From Acetobacteraceae bacterium (GTDB lineage: Bacteria > Pseudomonadota > Alphaproteobacteria > Acetobacterales > Acetobacteraceae), in the NCBI GenBank assembly GCA_003164135.1, contig PLSD01000028.1, forward strand, positions 102,498-166,497: a stretch of 64,000 nt of DNA, written 5' to 3'. The translations under genes and the position numbers were made by a program. Below the pieces are notes generated by a model. The model searched no databases. It was given only the letters and a program-made list of their open reading frames with translations, and was not told the origin of the DNA. This document shows, in pieces, positions 8,912-17,666 of the stretch; position 1 is the stretch's first letter; each line of letters begins with the position of its first letter.

Positions 8912-9777
8912 TGATCTACCGCCTGCACCACGCCACCACCTATGACTACGCCAAAGCCGTCGTCCTCGGCACGCATTTCATGCATTTGCTGCCGCGCGAC
9001 CGCCCCGGCCAGTCGATCCGCGAGGCCGAGCTGAGCGTATCCCCCCAACCGGAAACGCGGCGCGACGAGACCGATCACTTCGGCAACACCACCACCACCG
9101 TCTCGCTCACCGGGCCACACCGCCAGTTTGTCGTCGCCCTAAGCGCCACCGTGGACGTCGAACAACCCGCCCCGCCGCCGCCCGCGCAAACCCCGCGCTG
9201 GGAGGCCATCGCCGTGCGCGGCCTTAAAGACCCCGACGTCGCCGAATTCTGCCTGCCCAGCGCATTGGCCAAACCCACCGGGGAAATTGCCGACTACACC
9301 GCCGTCAGCTTCCCCCCCGGCCGCACCATCCTCACCGGCCTGCTGGAGCTGAACCTGCGCATCTGGACGGACATGACCTACACCTCAGGTGTCACCAATA
9401 ATTCCACCACCGCCGCGCAGGTCTTCAAAACCCGCGCGGGCGTCTGCCAGGACTACGCGCATTTCATGCTCGCCTGCCTGCGCTCGCTTGGTCTGCCGGG
9501 GCGCTACGTCTCCGGCTACCTGCGCACCTCGCCCCCCGCCGGCCAAACCAAACGCCGCGGCGCCGACCAATCCCACGCCTGGGTCTCCGCCTGGCTCGGC
9601 CAGGACATCGGCTGGGTCGACTTCGACCCCACCAACAACCTGCTGGTCTCCAATGAACACGTAACATTAGCCTGGGGCCGCAACTTTCAGGACGTGAGCC
9701 CCCTGCGCGGCATCATTCTGGGCGGCGGCCGGCATACCTTGCGCGTAAATGTCGATCTGGACCCGGTGCTGACCTGA
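8911..9777 (+). CDS. Transglutaminase-like cysteine protease family protein
   Basis: I start at the ATG at 8911 because MIYRLHHATTYDYAKAV is the usual N-terminus of this family. The track ORF adds 24 residues that are translated tandem repeat. The N-terminal beta domain is followed by the transglutaminase core, with the catalytic triad in RAGVCQDYAHFML (Cys), DQSHAWVSAWL (His) and WVDFDPTNN (Asp). Proteins of this type occur with alpha-E and ATP-grasp partners and may hydrolyse or transfer amide bonds. There is no signal peptide, so action in the cytoplasm is likely. The length of 288 aa is normal. Confidence 0.9.
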   Translation: MIYRLHHATTYDYAKAVVLGTHFMHLLPRDRPGQSIREAELSVSPQPETRRDETDHFGNTTTTVSLTGPHRQFVVALSATVDVEQPAPPPPAQTPRWEAIAVRGLKDPDVAEFCLPSALAKPTGEIADYTAVSFPPGRTILTGLLELNLRIWTDMTYTSGVTNNSTTAAQVFKTRAGVCQDYAHFMLACLRSLGLPGRYVSGYLRTSPPAGQTKRRGADQSHAWVSAWLGQDIGWVDFDPTNNLLVSNEHVTLAWGRNFQDVSPLRGIILGGGRHTLRVNVDLDPVLT

Positions 9778-9871
9778 TTTTTGCGGTTCCATTATTTGCG
9801 GCTTTCAACGTCCGCACCATCAACGCAGTCATCCCGGCTTCATCGCGCCATACGGTATTTCATTGTTTTTT

Positions 9872-9968
9872 CGACACAAACCCGCACAGATTGGGGTGCA
9901 AGCTATTTCTTTAGCTTTACAATCAATCCACTACAAAGCGTTCTTCACAAGTGTTCCACGTGGAACAC
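9872..9968 (+). repeat. Composite parS element, copy 1 (32-bp box, 48-bp spacer, parS palindrome)
   Basis: The 32-bp box at 9872-9903 begins CGACACAAACCCGCACA and ends TTGGGGTGCAAGC. It is 31/32 identical to the reverse complement of 41981-42012. A 48-bp spacer then leads to the parS 16-mer at 9952-9967, exactly the spacing of the second copy. The spacer is only partly conserved, roughly half by eye, with AGCT and TCACAA retained. It lies between the convergent transglutaminase and small membrane protein genes, so promoter function is unlikely. Confidence 0.85.
9951..9968. promoter_or_regulatory. parS: Probable ParB-binding parS site
   Basis: GTGTTCCACGTGGAACAC is a perfect 18-bp palindrome. 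Its central 16 bases match the well-known chromosomal parS pattern TGTTNCACGTGNAACA. ParB loads here, and MipZ, encoded 11 kb away, interacts with ParB. parA and parB themselves are not in this window. Confidence 0.9.
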
Positions 9969-9973
9969 CCCGC

Positions 9974-10204
9974 CTACCGTCCCTGCAACTTCATGAACAC
10001 AAATCCCGCCAGCCCAAGCAGCACCAGCACCGGGATCACAAACACGGCGGTCCAGAACATCACCCAGACCATCACACCAGCTACACACAAAAACAGCCCG
10101 AACATTATCAGCCGGAGCAATATCGCCCCCAGCGTGGGTTTGGGCGGCTCGATGAAATTGCCGTCCGGCGTCATGTCGATAACCGGACCATTTGAATTTG
10201 CCAT
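9974..10204 (-). CDS. Small two-helix membrane protein, unknown function
   Basis: The protein has 76 aa from the ATG at 10204; the track start 3 bp upstream is a GTG. A short Pro-rich N-terminus (FIEPPKPTLGAI) precedes two closely spaced hydrophobic helices and an FMKLQGR tail. Proteins of this kind are common in alphaproteobacteria, but I do not recognise a named family. It follows the phosphotransferase gene by 30 bp on the same strand, so co-transcription is likely. Confidence 0.65.
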   Translation of the reverse strand: MANSNGPVIDMTPDGNFIEPPKPTLGAILLRLIMFGLFLCVAGVMVWVMFWTAVFVIPVLVLLGLAGFVFMKLQGR

Positions 10205-10234
10205 CACCCCAATATAGCCCCCGGCCGCCGCAAT

Positions 10235-11101
10235 TCAACCAAGCCTCGCCAGCACCGCCTCAAACCGCGCCAGATTCTCCGCCGTATAAGCCTTGTAGTC
10301 AAAATTCAGCCCCGAGGTGACCTCCGAAACCGCGCTCCACAGCGTCTCGCGCAATAGCGAGGCGCATTGGCTCACCCGGAACGCATCCCAAACCCGCCCC
10401 CCCGGCGCCTCACCAAAATACGCCTCCAGCAGCACCGCGTCGTGTTCAGGTTCAAACCCGTTGTTCGAGGCCAAGTTCGCCAGGTCAAACAGGGAGCTAT
10501 TGAACCCCGCATAATCCCAGTCCAGCAGCCAAAGCCGCTCACCGTCATCGAACACATTCCCCGGCAGCAGGTCATTATGCGAAAACACCACCTCCACCGG
10601 CCCCATCCGCCGCTCCAGCATGTCATTCACGTCCAGCAGCCGCGCCAGTTCAGCCTCCAAGCTGGAACTATTGACCAGCAGCGCCGCGCCGTAGGAGCGG
10701 TTAATGTGAAACACCCAGAACGCCAGCACTGGCCCCTGCAAATACGGCCCCAACCCGGTGTGGCACTGCTTTATCAACGCCGCCACGCGCGGCAGATTCT
10801 CCGGCCGCCGTATCTCTTCGGGCGTCAGAGTTCGCCCCGGCAACAGCCGGCTCACCATCACCCCAGGTGCCGTGTAATAAATCTCCGGTGAAAGCCCCGC
10901 CCGCGCCGCCGCCCTGGCCGCCGCCTGCTCATTAAAGCGCATCACCCCATGTTCAGGAATATCCTTGCCCAGCCGCACCGCAAAGTGCTGCCCATCCTCC
11001 TGCTCCACGCCATAGTTGCGGTTGGTAATCCCCCCGGTAAGCGGCCAGATTTTAATCTTCCCGGTCCAGAACGGCAGCGCCTCAACCTCAGCCTCGCTCA
11101 T
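10235..11101 (-). CDS. Choline/ethanolamine kinase-like phosphotransferase
   Basis: The 288-aa protein has the aminoglycoside/choline kinase fold: an N-lobe LTGGITNRNYGV loop, and the catalytic loop SHNDLLPGNVF followed by the metal-binding LLDWDYAGFNSSLFDLANL. These are the Brenner-type HND and D-type motifs of choline kinases. The likely role is ATP-dependent phosphorylation of an amino alcohol such as choline, feeding phospholipid or surface decoration; specificity cannot be read from the sequence. The ATG is within a compact minus-strand group. Confidence 0.82.
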   Translation of the reverse strand: MSEAEVEALPFWTGKIKIWPLTGGITNRNYGVEQEDGQHFAVRLGKDIPEHGVMRFNEQAAARAAARAGLSPEIYYTAPGVMVSRLLPGRTLTPEEIRRPENLPRVAALIKQCHTGLGPYLQGPVLAFWVFHINRSYGAALLVNSSSLEAELARLLDVNDMLERRMGPVEVVFSHNDLLPGNVFDDGERLWLLDWDYAGFNSSLFDLANLASNNGFEPEHDAVLLEAYFGEAPGGRVWDAFRVSQCASLLRETLWSAVSEVTSGLNFDYKAYTAENLARFEAVLARLG

Positions 11102-11167
11102 TTAGCCCCCAAGGTGGAATGTTGCGGTCAGGTTTCCACATTCCCCCGTCCCCCGCAATGCAACCCG

Positions 11168-12040
11168 CTAGGGCGCGGGAGCATGCTTCACCGAGCGCTT
11201 CCACTCCCGGTCCATCGCCGCGTTCACCTCGGCGCCAAACAGCACCACATAGGCCGACAAATAGAACCACATCATCAGGCCGATCAGTGTGGAGAGCGGA
11301 CCATAGGTCACGTTGTAAACCGCGAAATGCCCGACATAAAAGCCAAACGCCCAGGACACCAGCAACCACAACACCGTCGCAATTCCCGCCCCCGGCGCAT
11401 AGAATATCCGGTTCCCCCCCGCCGGTCCAAACCGATACACCAGCCCCAGCGCCATCAGCACAAAAAAGATCATTGCAGCCGAGCTGAGCAAGTTAACGAA
11501 CAACTTCGTATCCCCAGGTACCCCAAGGAACGCCAGCGCAAAGGGAATGAACACCAGCAACCCAACCGCCATCGCCGCGCCGATCACCGCCACCAGCGTC
11601 ATGCCCAGCGAGATCAACTGGAACTTAACAATCCCGCGCTCCTCTCGTTCATGATACGCCATTGAAAGCGCGTTCAGGACCGATTTCGTCCCCGTCGTGG
11701 CCGACCAGAACGAGATCACCAGACTGATGACAAAACTCAGCCCCAACCCCTGCGCCGGCGCCTCCACCAGGCTCTGAATCCGGTCCGAGATCAGCGAAAA
11801 CACGGCCGGCGGCATAAAAGTCTGCAAATACTGCAACTGCGGCTGCACCGTGTCCGGGTTGTACAGCAGGCCGTAGAAAGAAATCAGCATGGTAATGGTG
11901 GGAAACAGCGCCAGAGTCGCATAAAACGCGCAGCCCGCCGCCACCAGCGATACCCGCTGCGATGCCGTCGCCTGCCCCGCCGCCACCATGGCCCGCCGTA
12001 TCAGCGGCAGGTGGTGCTTATGCATTAATTTCATCAGCAT
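11168..12040 (-). CDS. YihY/virulence factor BrkB family membrane protein
   Basis: This 290-aa inner-membrane protein has about six hydrophobic segments. The family block AAGCAFYATLALFPTITMLISFYGL is near residue 30, and SFWSATTGTKSVLNALSMAYHERE is in the first half. PLSTLIGLMMWFYLSAYVVLFGAEVNAAMDREW closes the protein and is highly typical of the family. The family was once annotated as ribonuclease BN, which is not supported; its function remains unclear. The start ATG at 12040 (MLMKLMHKHH) looks right by length. Confidence 0.9.
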   Translation of the reverse strand: MLMKLMHKHHLPLIRRAMVAAGQATASQRVSLVAAGCAFYATLALFPTITMLISFYGLLYNPDTVQPQLQYLQTFMPPAVFSLISDRIQSLVEAPAQGLGLSFVISLVISFWSATTGTKSVLNALSMAYHEREERGIVKFQLISLGMTLVAVIGAAMAVGLLVFIPFALAFLGVPGDTKLFVNLLSSAAMIFFVLMALGLVYRFGPAGGNRIFYAPGAGIATVLWLLVSWAFGFYVGHFAVYNVTYGPLSTLIGLMMWFYLSAYVVLFGAEVNAAMDREWKRSVKHAPAP

Positions 12041-12096
12041 GTTTTAATCCTACGGCTTTTTCCGCGCCGGGCAAACACGCCACAAAACCGTAACAA

Positions 12097-12948
12097 CTAC
12101 CCGCGCAGCAAAAACGCCCGCACCGCCGCAATCGCCGGCGCATCCATCAACGCCGGCGCATGCCCGGCGTCCGCCACCACATAGCCGTGGGCACCGGATT
12201 TCTGCATCCGCTCAAACGTTTCGGGCAACAGCAAATCGCTGGAAGCCCCGCGCACCGCCAGTATCGGCATTTTCAGCATGTCCCACAGCGGCCACATATC
12301 CACATCCAGCGCCACGGTGTTGCGCACCGGCTCGGCGATTTTCGGGTCGTAATGCAGCGCAAACGCGCCCTGCCCGGTCTGGTCCGCCACCACCCGTGCG
12401 GAAAACCGTGCCAGATGCGCCCATTGCTTGTCAGTCAACTTGCCAAACGGCGCATAAATTTCCCGCAAATGCACCTCCAGCGCCGCCAGGCTGGCAAAGC
12501 GCTCATTCGGCGTGGTCAGCGTACCGCCAATCCGCTTGAGCGACGCCGCGGGAATATGCGGGCCAATATCATTGAGCACCAGCTTGGTAATCGGCGTATT
12601 CCCCGCCGCCGCGATCATCATGCCGCAGATGCCGCCCAGCGAGGTTCCCACCCACGCCACCGGCTTGTTCAGCGCCGCAAGTAAGTGCGCCAGCGCCACC
12701 ACGTAGCTCGGCGGCTGATACGCCATGGCATCGGGCAGCCAATCGGACTTTCCGCGCCCCGGCAGATCCGGGCAGATCACATGGAACCGGTCCGCAAGCC
12801 CTTCCGCCAAGGGGTCGAAGTCGCGCCCGTTGCGTGAGAGCCCATGCACGCACACCACCGCCGGCGCCGCCGGGTTGCCGAATTCAACATAGGCCATTTT
12901 GTGGAATTTCGTGCCGAGCAGATAGTTAACCGAATTCGCCCGCGCCAT
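12097..12948 (-). CDS. Alpha/beta-fold hydrolase
   Basis: The 283-aa protein has the classic hydrolase order. The oxyanion region is VVCVHGLSRNGRDFDPLAE, the nucleophile elbow is WVGTSLGGICG (Ser), an acid lies in the region after ILAVRGASSDLL, and a terminal His is in VADAGHAPAL. The substrate is unknown; esterases, haloperoxidase-like enzymes and lactonases share this layout. There is no signal peptide. It sits upstream of the YihY gene on the same strand with a gap of 56 bp. Confidence 0.87.
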   Translation of the reverse strand: MARANSVNYLLGTKFHKMAYVEFGNPAAPAVVCVHGLSRNGRDFDPLAEGLADRFHVICPDLPGRGKSDWLPDAMAYQPPSYVVALAHLLAALNKPVAWVGTSLGGICGMMIAAAGNTPITKLVLNDIGPHIPAASLKRIGGTLTTPNERFASLAALEVHLREIYAPFGKLTDKQWAHLARFSARVVADQTGQGAFALHYDPKIAEPVRNTVALDVDMWPLWDMLKMPILAVRGASSDLLLPETFERMQKSGAHGYVVADAGHAPALMDAPAIAAVRAFLLRG

Positions 12949-13011
12949 GATTTACTCCTCACAAATTCCCGCGCGGGCATCGACCGCCCCGCACGGCTCC
13001 GTTAGGCTTAA

Positions 13012-14187
13012 ATGATGCCGACGCCCGCCACAACCAGCCCACGCAACCTCATCATCGCCGTGGTCGTCGCCGCCTGCGCCGCGCTCAACCTCGCGGTACT
13101 TGCAATCTGCCTGCTCCACCCCCCCGGGCTGAACAGCGATTTCATGGCGTTCTGGTCGTTCCCGCGCTTCGCCGCCACGCATCCCATCGCCCAGATTTAT
13201 GACGCTGCCACCCTGCAAAGCTTCCAGCAGACACTCTATCCGGGCTTCCATAGCTTCTACCCCTACCTCTACCCGCCGACCTTCCTGCTCCCCAGCTGGT
13301 GGCTCAAATTCTTCTCCTTCACCGCCGCGCAATGGCTCTGGACGCTCTCCGGCCTCGCCCTGTTCACCGCCGCCACGTTCGCGTTCTTCCCGCGGCGGCG
13401 CTGGCTCATGCTGCTCGCCCTGCTGGCCAGCCCCGCCTCGCTGCTCTGCGGCGTTACCGGGGAGACCGCCTATTTCACCTCGGCTTTGCTGTTGTTCGGC
13501 TTTGCCGCGCTACCCACGCGCCCGCTGCTTGCAGGCCTCGCATTCGGCCTGCTCACGCTCAAACCTCAGCTTGGCGTGCTCATCCCCTTCTTCCTGCTCG
13601 CACGCGGCGACTGGCGCGCCATCCTCGCCGCCAGCGCCACCGCGCTTGGCCTCGTCGCACTCTCCTGCCTCGCTTTTCCGCCAAGCCTGTGGCTGCTCTG
13701 GGCACACACGCTCCCCACCTACCAGACACAATATTTCACCGGCCACGGCCTCAACCTGAACATCATCGTCACCCCCGCCGCCAACCTCGTCACGCTCGGC
13801 GTGGCCCCCGCCAAGGCGTGGCTGGTGCAGACGCTTTGCAGCATCGTCATCGCCGCGCTGGTGTTCCTCACCGCCCGGCGGCGGGCATCTTACCCGCTGG
13901 CGGTGGCCGTGCTGCTCACCGGCAGCTTCCTCGCCGTGCCGCACGCCTATGCGTATGACAGCATTACCCTCACCGCCGCCATGGCGCTTTGCCTGACGAC
14001 CAAAACCCCGCTCTGGCAGGTGCTACTGGGCTGCCTGGTCTACCTCGCGCCGTTGATGCTACTCTCCCCGGCCGCGCATTGGTTCCTCTATTCCCTGCCC
14101 GAAACCCTGCTTTTCGCCAGCATCGTGGCCCTCGCGCTGCGTTCATCTGCCAGCAACCACAAATCAGTTATTGACGCAGGCTCCTGA
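13012..14187 (+). CDS. GT87-type polyprenyl-phosphate mannosyltransferase-like membrane protein
   Basis: This 391-aa protein has about ten hydrophobic segments. The early periplasmic loop has SDFMAFWSFPRF with an Asp near its start, as in GT-C enzymes, followed by the YPYLYPPTFLL motif typical of DUF2029/GT87 proteins. LLTLKPQLGVLIPFFLLARGDWRA and the later HGLNLNIIV match the family pattern. Such enzymes transfer sugars from polyprenyl carriers to lipids or glycans outside the cytoplasm; the acceptor is unknown. Its end overlaps the long version of the next ORF, but the likely bpt start lies 19 bp downstream. Confidence 0.8.
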   Translation: MMPTPATTSPRNLIIAVVVAACAALNLAVLAICLLHPPGLNSDFMAFWSFPRFAATHPIAQIYDAATLQSFQQTLYPGFHSFYPYLYPPTFLLPSWWLKFFSFTAAQWLWTLSGLALFTAATFAFFPRRRWLMLLALLASPASLLCGVTGETAYFTSALLLFGFAALPTRPLLAGLAFGLLTLKPQLGVLIPFFLLARGDWRAILAASATALGLVALSCLAFPPSLWLLWAHTLPTYQTQYFTGHGLNLNIIVTPAANLVTLGVAPAKAWLVQTLCSIVIAALVFLTARRRASYPLAVAVLLTGSFLAVPHAYAYDSITLTAAMALCLTTKTPLWQVLLGCLVYLAPLMLLSPAAHWFLYSLPETLLFASIVALALRSSASNHKSVIDAGS

Positions 14188-14206
14188 ACGCCCAAACATA
14201 CACATA

Positions 14207-14974
14207 ATGAGCTTCAAGCCCGCCCGCCGCCCGCATTTCTTCTACACCACGGCACCCCTGCCGTGCCCCTATGTGGCTGGCCGCACCGAGCGCAAGGTGG
14301 TGACGGAGCTTGCCGGCGTCTCGGCCGAAACCCTGCACGACCGCCTCTCACGCGGCGGCTTCCGCCGTAGCCATAACATCGCCTACGCGCCAGTCTGCCC
14401 CAACTGCAACGCCTGCATACCCATCCGCATCCGCGCGCGGGATTTTGCCCCCAACCGCACGCAAAAACGCATCGCCCGCGTGAATGCCGACCTTGTGGTG
14501 CAGGAAATTCCGCCCCGCGCCACCACCGAGCAATACCAGCTTTTTCAGCGCTACCAGCAGGCCCGCCACGGCGAGGGCGACATGGCGACCATGAGTTTTT
14601 ACGACTACCGCGCCATGGTGGAAGACACGCCGATCGAAACCTCGATCGTCGAATTCCGCACCCCCCAAGGCACCCTGCTCGGCGCCTGCCTCACCGACCG
14701 CCTGGGCGACGGACTCTCCGCCGTCTACAGCTTCTTCGAGGTCGGCATGGACGAACGCTCGCTAGGGACCTACGCCGTCATCTGGCTGGTCTCCCGCGCG
14801 GTGGAGTTGGGGCTGCCATTCGTCTACCTCGGCTACTGGGTCGAGGAGAGCCGCAAAATGGCCTACAAAGCTAAGTTCAAGCCCAGCGAAGTGCTAAAGC
14901 ACGGGCAGTGGGTGCCTCTGGTGGAGCAGCGGGCGCACCAACCGGCGGTTGCAGCGTTGGTGACGGCCGAGTAA
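14207..14974 (+). CDS. bpt: Aspartate/glutamate leucyltransferase (arginyltransferase family)
   Basis: The enzyme moves Leu (or Arg in related enzymes) from aminoacyl-tRNA to proteins with N-terminal Asp or Glu, marking them for ClpS/ClpAP. I use the ATG at 14207 (MSFKPARRPHFFYTT) rather than the TTG at 14171, which lies inside the previous gene. The Cys-rich N-terminal region is intact (APLPCPYVAGR, CPNCNACIPIRI). The C-terminal GNAT-like half has SLGTYAVIWLV and YLGYWVEESRKMAYKAKFKP. The length of 255 aa is normal. Confidence 0.93.
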   Translation: MSFKPARRPHFFYTTAPLPCPYVAGRTERKVVTELAGVSAETLHDRLSRGGFRRSHNIAYAPVCPNCNACIPIRIRARDFAPNRTQKRIARVNADLVVQEIPPRATTEQYQLFQRYQQARHGEGDMATMSFYDYRAMVEDTPIETSIVEFRTPQGTLLGACLTDRLGDGLSAVYSFFEVGMDERSLGTYAVIWLVSRAVELGLPFVYLGYWVEESRKMAYKAKFKPSEVLKHGQWVPLVEQRAHQPAVAALVTAE

Positions 14975-15023
14975 TGTTCGGCATGGTCTGAGTTCCGCCG
15001 AGGCGGTCGCCTTGGGAGTAAAG

Positions 15024-15776
15024 ATGATCCGCCTGATTAAAAGCCTACCACTGGTGCCTCTCCTGCTTGCAACGGCATGGCCGTCAGCATGGGCCCAAAC
15101 GGCCACAACTGAAAAAGTCCCTTTCGTCGGCTGCGATTCCGACGGGCAAATGGATCAGCGCGCTGCCCCCGCTGACACTGGACGAGCCCCATTGGTTCCT
15201 GAACCGGCCGCTTCTTCCTTGGCCTATTACGTTGCCTCGCAGGGGGCTGGCGTGCTTGCGCCGCACGGCTGGTATTGCTTTGGCTATTATGGTTCGAGCG
15301 GAAGTGACCTCGTGTTATCCCCAGACCCGGCGACGGGGAAAGATATGTTGTTAAATGAACCGGCTATGTCCGGCCCAGGCATCCAGATCAGCTTTTCAGA
15401 TAGTGGTACATCGGGAAGATTTGACGTGGCCCGGGTAGCTGCCCGCCTCTTTCCTACGCACCGGGCATTCGCGCAAAGAGTAATCGCCGAAGGACTTTTA
15501 CCAGCCAGCAATTTTCCTTTCGACCCTTACCCCGCCGACGCCCTGAGGCGCTACAACGACAACGATGTTGGCTTTGTAACGCCGGCGAACAAGGACGGCA
15601 TGGGAACCGCGTTCTCCAAATTTATCAAGAATGATGACCCGATCATGGGCGAAGCAATCATGGTCGACGAAGGCTTGGTTCTGCTCACCGTCCGGTTGCC
15701 GCCAAAGCTCCATTATCTCGCGCCCGTCATTTTCAACACGACACGGCAGAAGTATCCCGCTTCAAGCAACCAATGA
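15024..15776 (+). CDS. Conserved secreted protein, unknown function
   Basis: The start is the ATG at 15024 with GGGAG upstream; the listed TTG start lies 12 bp earlier. A clear signal peptide (MIRLIKSLPLVPLLLATAWPSAWA) precedes a mature part of about 225 aa. It begins VPFVGCDSDGQMD and includes LAYYVASQGAGVLAPHGWYCFGYYGS, ARLFPTHRAFAQRVI and EGLVLLTVRLPP. I recall similar secreted proteins of unknown function in other proteobacteria with the same GC-SDGQ opening and HGWYCFG core, but no assigned role. The two early cysteines could form a disulphide. It is a single gene between bpt and a convergent gene, and has no telling context. Confidence 0.75.
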   Translation: MIRLIKSLPLVPLLLATAWPSAWAQTATTEKVPFVGCDSDGQMDQRAAPADTGRAPLVPEPAASSLAYYVASQGAGVLAPHGWYCFGYYGSSGSDLVLSPDPATGKDMLLNEPAMSGPGIQISFSDSGTSGRFDVARVAARLFPTHRAFAQRVIAEGLLPASNFPFDPYPADALRRYNDNDVGFVTPANKDGMGTAFSKFIKNDDPIMGEAIMVDEGLVLLTVRLPPKLHYLAPVIFNTTRQKYPASSNQ

Positions 15777-15777
15777 T

Positions 15778-17664
15778 TCAAAACCCAAACATATGGTCAA
15801 ACGAAAACCCGCCCGCGCCATCATCCACGCCATGAAACCCAAACAACCGGCAGGTGGTATCGCGGATCAGCACATACCCGCTCTCCCCCGCCACATTTAA
15901 TTCCTCCGCGGCAAAATACTTAGCCGGATACACAATCGCCGACCCGGAACACGCAATCCGCAACCCCGCCGTCGCCACCAGCACCCCGGCGGCATCGTAA
16001 AGTTCCAGCGCCGTGCTGGAAAAATCCACCCACGGCCCGGAGGCCGGATAGATCAGCACGCAAAAACTCTCCCGCCCGCCAAAGCCCAGTTTCAAGAACA
16101 ACCGCGTGGAAAGCCCCGGCGCCTTGCCGGTATAGCTTTGCGGCTCGTTCTTATACGTCATGATCGTATTGAAAATATGCCCGCCAAAACTGCTTTCCGC
16201 CGCATGGCCGCTCGCCCGGTCCTCGAAGCGGAACAGCGCATGCAGCCACCCGTTCGCCTCGCCGCCCTTGCGAAAATCGTAGACCAGTTCGGCATGTCCG
16301 CCATCCGCCAGCACGCCGGGGCGCAGCACATCGTCCAGATCCACCGCCAGACCATGGTCGCGCGGCAGCACGCCCAGAAACCGCTCGACAACCTTCGCAC
16401 CGTCGGGCGCAAACACATCCAGCCGCAGCGGCATGTTATGCTCAAGCACCGCCATCGGCGTCGGCTGCACCAAAGTTTTAAAGCGCCCACGCGGCAGCAC
16501 CGGGAAGGGGAGCAAAAACCCGCGCCCCAGCTCCGCATGCAGCGTCTTTATCCCAACATCGTCGCGCAAATCGCCGCGCTCGACATTCACATGCGCAATG
16601 CGCGTGCGCCCGCCGCGCACAACCTCATAACGCGGCCGCACCACATGCCGCCCGGCGCGCAATTCCACCTGCGCCGGCCAAGCAACTCCGGGCAGCACCG
16701 CCGCCACATCCACCGCCAGCGTCGCAAACGGCGCAATCACTTGCGCAATCGCCACCGGCTTTTCCGCGCCCATGCGGTCCAGCGCCAGCGCCCCGGCGGG
16801 GATCGGCACGGCGTGGCTGTTCTGCACCCACAATATCACCCGCTCATCGGCACGCGGCGCCGGCAATCCGGCAAAGCGTTCCGAGGGCCACGCATTCGCA
16901 TCATGCGTGCAGGAGAGCGACGCCCCGTTGTCGGAGGCGTAGGTATCCAGCGCATATTTCACCACATCATGCCCCGCCACGCCGATGGCGTGCATGAACA
17001 ACTGCCCGGTGAATGGCCCCAGGCCGAAGCGCGCGCGCACCACCGCACTATCCAGCACAAACCCGCCCGCACCTGCCGGAGCCGCGTCTTCCCACTCGGC
17101 CAGCACCTCACCCGCCGCGCCATACAGGCGGCAGAAAAACCGCACCGCCTTCGCGCCATAGCCGGCCCAGTAATTCGCCGTCGTCAGCCGCGTGGAAAAA
17201 TGCCCGTCCTCGCGGAAAAACACAAAATTGGTGGCAAAATTCACCGCGTCCAGATAGCGCGCCGCATTGGTCAGCATCGCCTCCGGCAGTTTCGCCCCGT
17301 CCAGCGTCAGCACCTGCGCCCCCGCCGCGATAAAGCGGGCCAGCCGCTCCACCACCCGCCCGGCATCAAACGCGGCGATCAGCACACTATCCACCTTGGC
17401 TGCACGCAAGCAGGTGAGTGCCCGCGCCGCATGCCCGCCGCGCACCTGGCCGACTGCCAGACTGTCCTGCACATACACACCCTCGACATCCAACCCAGGG
17501 CACAGCGCCAGCAGCGGCCCGGCGATACCGTCGGGGTCAAATATCGCCACCCGCCCGGCCCGGCTCGCCAGCGCCGCCAGCGAAGCCGCCGCCACCGGAT
17601 GCGCCAGCGCCTTATAGGCCACGTTGCCGCCACGCAGATTATCGAAGGTCTCAATATCCAGCAT
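15778..17664 (-). CDS. Large protein of unknown function, coupled to the ELM1-like gene
   Basis: The protein has 628 aa from the ATG at 17664, two bases after the ELM1-like stop codon, which implies coupled translation. The track start adds 14 residues from inside the upstream gene. Residues about 1-160 look like an alternating beta/alpha domain (AGRVAIFDPDGIAGPLLALCPG, KVDSVLIAAFDAGRVV). The rest looks largely beta-stranded, with repeated segments such as YWAGYGAKAVRFFCRLYG and GHIFNTIMTYKNEPQSY. There is no signal peptide and no transmembrane helix. I do not recognise the family. The link to an ELM1-like gene, whose family resembles glycosyltransferases, suggests a surface glycan role, but that is a guess. 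Confidence 0.7.
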   Translation of the reverse strand: MLDIETFDNLRGGNVAYKALAHPVAAASLAALASRAGRVAIFDPDGIAGPLLALCPGLDVEGVYVQDSLAVGQVRGGHAARALTCLRAAKVDSVLIAAFDAGRVVERLARFIAAGAQVLTLDGAKLPEAMLTNAARYLDAVNFATNFVFFREDGHFSTRLTTANYWAGYGAKAVRFFCRLYGAAGEVLAEWEDAAPAGAGGFVLDSAVVRARFGLGPFTGQLFMHAIGVAGHDVVKYALDTYASDNGASLSCTHDANAWPSERFAGLPAPRADERVILWVQNSHAVPIPAGALALDRMGAEKPVAIAQVIAPFATLAVDVAAVLPGVAWPAQVELRAGRHVVRPRYEVVRGGRTRIAHVNVERGDLRDDVGIKTLHAELGRGFLLPFPVLPRGRFKTLVQPTPMAVLEHNMPLRLDVFAPDGAKVVERFLGVLPRDHGLAVDLDDVLRPGVLADGGHAELVYDFRKGGEANGWLHALFRFEDRASGHAAESSFGGHIFNTIMTYKNEPQSYTGKAPGLSTRLFLKLGFGGRESFCVLIYPASGPWVDFSSTALELYDAAGVLVATAGLRIACSGSAIVYPAKYFAAEELNVAGESGYVLIRDTTCRLFGFHGVDDGAGGFSFDHMFGF

Positions 17665-17666
17665 TG

